The notes under the pieces were generated by a model. That model had not been told where the DNA came from, did not search any database, and worked only from the letters and a program-made list of their open reading frames with translations. Shown one piece after another: positions 59,950 to 64,000 of a stretch of DNA of 64,000 nucleotides; positions within the stretch are counted from its first letter, which is position 1, and each line of letters opens with the position of its first letter. The DNA lies in contig LUCM01009277.1 in assembly GCA_008360955.1 (NCBI GenBank), positions 264,807 through 328,806 of the forward strand, read 5' to 3'. This DNA comes from Fasciolopsis buskii. Taxonomy: Eukaryota; Platyhelminthes; Trematoda; Plagiorchiida; Fasciolidae. The position numbers were made by a program, and so were the translations under genes.

Positions 59950-61720
59950 AAGCTGCTCGTTGTACATTATGGCATCCGATGGTCATCAGTACTTTTATCG
60001 TAGTGTATTGTATTGTACTAGACTTTTGTGCACGAAAGTGTCTGCAATTCAGTCAAAAAATGCGTCCGTCACCTCATCAGAACAAATTGTTGGAAAAAAG
60101 CGTAGCGAAGCACAAACATTTGAATTTCACGAGAGACTGAGTAAAAATCCTTCATGATCTGTTCTCCATTGGTGAGGATTCTGGCTAGGTAGGGAAGAGT
60201 TGAGTTCTTATAGATATGTACAAGAGAAAGTATGGAGTGGAAGGCAGCACGTGTCCTGGTATGAGAACGGCATTTAGAAAGATCATTGTGCAGGGGATGG
60301 GACGGATCTAAAGAGTTTATGTGCAATTTTTCGCATATAGATAGATGCAGGTTGCACAGTTTGGTGCAGAGTTCTTTCAGTGGTAATTGAGATATACCAC
60401 TAATGACTGACAGACCACGCCGAAGGGTTCTGAAGGCTTTCTTTAGTAGATCAGAGGAAGTGTTAGGGGAACAATACAGGAGAGTGGGGAAAACATCGGT
60501 AAACAAATAGGGAGATAGTATTAAGCTTTACCTGGGAACGCTTTTTATATAAAATGTTAGTCCTCTGGGATTTTTTACGCAATCGGAAATGTTAGAGGAA
60601 CACCTGAAGTTTTTATCAATAATAATTCCGGAGCACTTGACGAAATCTGCCCTAGTGATTGGTTGCGTGTTGATGAAAGAAAGGTCACCCGGGTAAGTAG
60701 ACCGAGGAAAGTATGCAAACATTTGACCCATTTAGACCAATTAAGATGCAAGCAAGAGCGAAGAAAAGAATCACGGATGAGGGACAAGCTGTGGGAAAAG
60801 TTCGGAAAATCTTTAGTTCCAGATACAATGAAGGCGAGCAACGTCATTAGTATATAAGAATAACTGATCAGGGGAACTAGCATGTAGGTCGCCGATGTAT
60901 TTCGAACACAAATAAGAAAGGACAGCTTCTTAAAGGACTCGAGAATTATTTGCCAACGGGGTAGATTTTCGTCATCCTAGACTTATGCATTGAGTCCTGT
61001 CGGTGACGTAGTTTGATAGCCATGCCAAGGGGTGATTTGGAAAGCTTACTGTTCAATTTTGCGAAGAAATGAAGACAGTGAAACAGAGTCGAATGCAGAG
61101 GAAAAATTCGAGAAAGCACATCGGACAGGTTTGGTGAATGTATTCAAGGATATGGCGATGTTTTCAAACCAGAGAAGCCAAAACATTCAAAGCGAACTTG
61201 TTTGGTTTGCATGCAAACTGAAGGATGTCATCGGACACACTAAAAGAACAAGTCAGACGGCTGAGGGCGGCGTGTTTTTATAGTTTAAGATCGCAAGATG
61301 CAATGGCGATGGGTCAAAAACGTTTGGCTGAAATACTTGACTCACGATATTTTTTTGTTTGCATAAGGATGTATTAAGAAGTGAAGTAAAATGCATCATT
61401 TAGTGAACCCAAACCATATTTCAGGAGAAGTGAAGACACAACGACAAGACATAGAGCTGTGGTGATTTTGGTCGAGCGAAGTTCGAACACTTCTTCCGTA
61501 GAAAAGGGTGTGACAGCGCGTTCATCTAAACACCATGAAACTGCAGAATCACTACTTGAGAAGATAATTGTTCGGCTGATACTCTCTACATATGCAGTAT
61601 GGATTGTCAGTTTCGATATTTTTCAAAAGAAAAGTCGAATTAATTGCGGAGACGCCTGGTGTTGGAGCAGGTGGGGAGTTGGCTTACATAAGACGAGACG
61701 ATTCCTTTTACTTTCAATGA
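59950..61720 (-). mobile_element. LINE (jockey/CR1 superfamily) fragment B, with internal deletion
   Basis: On the minus strand the fragment begins in the linker before the RT (TAYVESISR, about 61610) and continues to TKITTAL. It then lacks part of the fingers and resumes at DILQFACKPNK (about 61210) and FSNFSSAFDS (motif A). Motif C sits at 60843-60854, followed by GLTFYIK (about 60550). The C-terminus has HPLHNDLSKCRSHTRTRAAF and ends at 60069, with the 3' untranslated part down to about 59950. Motif A has Asp changed to Asn. The YADD box reads YTND. Several frameshifts are present. Confidence 0.82.
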
Positions 61721-61899
61721 TTTAATTGGTGAAAGCAAAATGCATTTCCAGGTAAACCATTAAAATCCGTTCAAGCGTTCATTTCGTCTCACTAAGGACT
61801 TCGGTGTGGTTGAGGGAAACCAAATAGAAGAGGGTGAAAAGTATCAACAGGGACAATGATTAAACAAGCTTCGCAACAGAAAAAATACAAAATGGTTGA

Positions 61900-62729
61900 A
61901 AGCAACATTTCAAAATTCAAGGAGAAAAAATGAAAGCAGAGAAGAAAAAGGGTGAAAGAGAAGTAGCCCGTGGAACGCCTGAATTGTTAATCAACGGTTT
62001 TGAAGATTTGCCGTCCATTCGTGTGCACTGGGTTCGGTTTGTAAAGTAATGAGACAGGCATCATAATAATGGCCTGTGACAGCCAAAGGTGTCCAGTTTG
62101 TGAAGTAGAAGAGACCATGGGACCGAATCGAATGCCGACGAATTCGCTAGGAAGGTGCAACAGACGAATTTCATTGATACGTTTAAGAACTTACAAATGT
62201 GGTGAATGAGGGAGTCGACAGCTTCTAAAGTGGATCTGTTTGATTTATAGGCAAACTGAAAAGGGTCGTCAGGAGGATACATAAAATAACGCAGGTGCTT
62301 AAGTATAGCACGCTCCGTCAGTTTAGGACCAGAATACGTTAGGGCGATGGGGCGAAAACGTTTTACCAAAGCAGTGTAACTGCTAGATTTCAAGATGGGA
62401 ATAATAGTGACAGGTCTCCAACAGTAAGGGATAGAATATGAGATTAATGATGAGTTAATAAGAGAAGTGAATGCATCCGTCAGAGCCACGGCATTATGCC
62501 TTGAAAGAAGTGAATGCAGACTGTCAGGACCAACCCCTGTGGTAATTTTAGTGGTTCGGAGAAGGTCGAGCATCCCTTCTCTAGAAAAACCCGTAGCTGC
62601 CGCATCATCACCCTGTTCAAATGTGACCGTAGTATAAGTGGAAGGATGGATGAGAGCTCGATTGATGCTGTCGACATCAGCTTCGAGAATGTTTTATTAA
62701 AAGCCGGATCGCTTCTCGACATGAACTAG
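61900..62729 (-). mobile_element. LINE fragment A, same family, 3'-truncated
   Basis: An open block (62061-62573) reads GVGPDSLHSLLSR, YCWRPVTIIPILKS, RFRPIALTYSGPKLTERAIL and PFQFAYKSNRSTLEAV, the fingers and palm of a jockey-superfamily RT. Motif A is FLANSSAFDS, with its Asp replaced by Ala at 62145-62147. After one stop, motif B (NNSGVPRATSLSPFFFS) ends near 61930. Beyond that no RT sequence continues and fragment B begins. A second open block (62480-62722) is its shifted 5' part. Loss of the 3' half is unusual for a LINE insertion and implies later deletion or rearrangement. Confidence 0.85.
62601..62677 (-). repeat. 77-bp inverted repeat, arm 1 (in LINE fragment A)
   Basis: The reverse complement is identical, with no mismatch, to 63924-64000 in fragment C. 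Just beyond the arm (above 62677, and below 63924) the two copies differ strongly although they are still alignable. Confidence 0.95.
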
Positions 62730-62925
62730 GATTACTCAATGCTGCACCTCAAAGATCTTCTCATCGATCTAAACAGAGCATTCGTGCTGGCTGGAAGGCA
62801 GCTCCTAGATACACCCTTCCAGCCAAGATGTCCAATCCGGCATTGTTGAGTACCAACAGCCGCTCTCTGTTCACGAAAACGTCGAATCTCTCCCTCACTC
62901 TTCAATCGGTGATCCATGTTCGCAC

Positions 62926-63477
62926 GTGTGCATCCGCATGCAAGATTCATGGCTGAACCCGGATATGGCCGATTCACTCGTGTCAATAGACATCTTCAGA
63001 CTCCATCGGCAGGACAGAGTTTCGGACAAGAAGAAGACTGCAGGCGGTGTGGCAACATACATAAACTCCTTCTGGTGTGGCAATTCCGAAGTTGTTTGTA
63101 TGTACTCGTTGAACGGAGTTGACTGTCTCGTGAAACAATGTCATCCTATGTTTATTCGCTATACCAGTACAATCATAACGAACCTACATATCATTCCTTT
63201 TAGCTCGCAACAAAATATCGCATCATTTTTCGACTCTTTTTCAGTATTTATTGTTCCTCTTCTTGAGGACGATCTGCATGTTATCGTAGGTCACTGCAAA
63301 CATGCATCTACCCTACCACTGACTGTGCTTGATTTGGCTAACCTCTACGTTTCTCCCACCATAGGCGGTTCCATTTTAGATAGAGTTATTAAGAACCACC
63401 CTGATTTATTTTCCCTGAAACTGCGTGCTCCCATATCAAGTAGTGATCATTGTCTGCCGTTAAGGCCCAAGGAATAA
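62926..63477 (+). pseudogene. APE-type endonuclease domain of LINE fragment C
   Basis: An open frame of 184 codons holds most of the domain from DSWLNPD to SSSDHC, then stops. The order of GGG-type loop (here GGVATYIN), GDFN equivalent and SDH fits jockey/CR1 endonucleases, which nick target DNA. The SDH motif is intact. The Glu and the Asp-x-Asn positions are substituted (DSWL, GHCK). The N-terminal 60 residues lie in another frame upstream (62740-62925). Confidence 0.82.
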
Positions 63478-63923
63478 TCTAGGTCAGATTTCCATTCCTT
63501 CAGGCAAACAAATCAAATCCAACTTCGCCCCCCTAACTTCTCACACAACAATCCTATTCTTCCTCAGAAATCTCGTTCAATCGCATTTACCTAATTCTCT
63601 TTTGAAACCCTGTTCATTGACAATGTCAAACTTTTCACAGAGACAGCCAACGCAATCTTTCATATCTACTCTCCTTTGGAAACACTATTTGTCTCAAATG
63701 GCTGTGTCTCCACACAGATACTGAAATCTCTATGAAGATGCAACGAGCAATTCTACAAGTCCCATAATATTCCAAGCATGCGATCTATTTCCAAACTGAT
63801 AAAAAAATGAAGTCAAACAAATCGACACCACATTCAACAGCCAACTACTGAATGGCATCAATAATCGATTCCTACGGCAAGGTATTCGACGGTCGTGTGG
63901 GAAGTAACATGCGAAAACTGCGT

Positions 63924-64000
63924 ATGTCGACAGCATCAATCGAGCTCTCATCCATCCTTCCACTTATACTACGGTCACATTTGAACAGGGTGATGATGCG
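63924..64000 (+). repeat. 77-bp inverted repeat, arm 2 (in LINE fragment C)
   Basis: Identical to the reverse complement of 62601-62677. It reaches the end of the window, so the true length is unknown. Confidence 0.95.

Larger units (their letters stand above)
62735..64000 (+). mobile_element. LINE fragment C, same family, plus strand, runs off the window
   Basis: On the plus strand the endonuclease start reads PALLSTNSRSLFTKTSNL (about 62830), and after a shift QDSWLNPDMADSLVS (62940). Then come GGVATYINSFWCGN, DLHVIVGHCKHAS, RVIKNHPDLFSLK and SSSDHC (to 63477). An endonuclease-RT linker with many shifts follows. The RT start VDSINRALIHPS lies at 63924-64000. In the endonuclease the catalytic ETWL position reads DSWL and the GDFN position reads GHCK, so it is inactive. 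It lies head to head with fragment A. Confidence 0.85.

Noticed and set aside
61032..61725. Plus-strand frames of 83 and 88 codons
   Set aside because: Antisense to LINE fragment B; the minus strand carries the recognisable linker and RT.
1..64000. CRISPR arrays, bacterial operons, rRNA genes, LTR retrotransposons, telomeric repeats, tandem satellites
   Set aside because: None seen. No regularly spaced direct repeats, no LTR pairs and no protease or integrase motifs were noticed by eye.

Overview
The window reads as nuclear DNA of a metazoan, most likely a flatworm and probably a digenean trematode. The reasons are circumstantial. The sequence is visibly AT-rich and gene-poor. The only clear coding match is a single split exon. 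The mobile DNA is a mix of CR1/jockey-type LINEs, Penelope-like elements (PLEs) and tRNA-derived SINEs. I see no bacterial operons, rRNA genes, intact tRNA genes, CRISPR arrays or LTR retrotransposons.

Layout. Positions 1-26 kb are mostly non-coding. The best gene evidence here is an exon at 2.1-2.6 kb (minus) that resembles a calcium-activated potassium channel beta subunit (KCNMB/TipE-like). Several weaker exon candidates follow (3.7-4.4, 8.9, 10.7-12.3, 15.3, 21.3-22.5 and 23.4 kb), along with a decayed SINE (8.3 kb) and a palindromic foldback repeat (14.8-15.1 kb).

Positions 27-34.1 kb are a pile of retroelements, all on the minus strand: a 5'-truncated PLE (27.0-28.4 kb), a nearly complete CR1-like LINE (28.8-31.7 kb) and a second, different PLE (31.8-34.1 kb). 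Each is broken by stops, frameshifts or loss of catalytic residues.

Positions 34-60 kb hold sparse exon candidates (36.5, 41.8, 49.8-51.2, 54.8 and 56.8 kb). They also hold three more SINE-like insertions, one flanked by an exact 18-bp target-site duplication (35.8 kb), and a second foldback element (48.1 kb) related to the one at 14.8 kb.

Positions 60-64 kb contain three fragments of one further LINE family. Two are on the minus strand and one is on the plus strand, head to head with its neighbour. They share a 77-bp inverted stretch that is identical base for base.

No genes can be shown to work together here. The elements form an inactive repeat landscape around a few exons of host genes with long introns. 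Except for the retroelement proteins and the potassium-channel-like exon, coding calls rest on open frame and splice signals only, and confidences are set accordingly.
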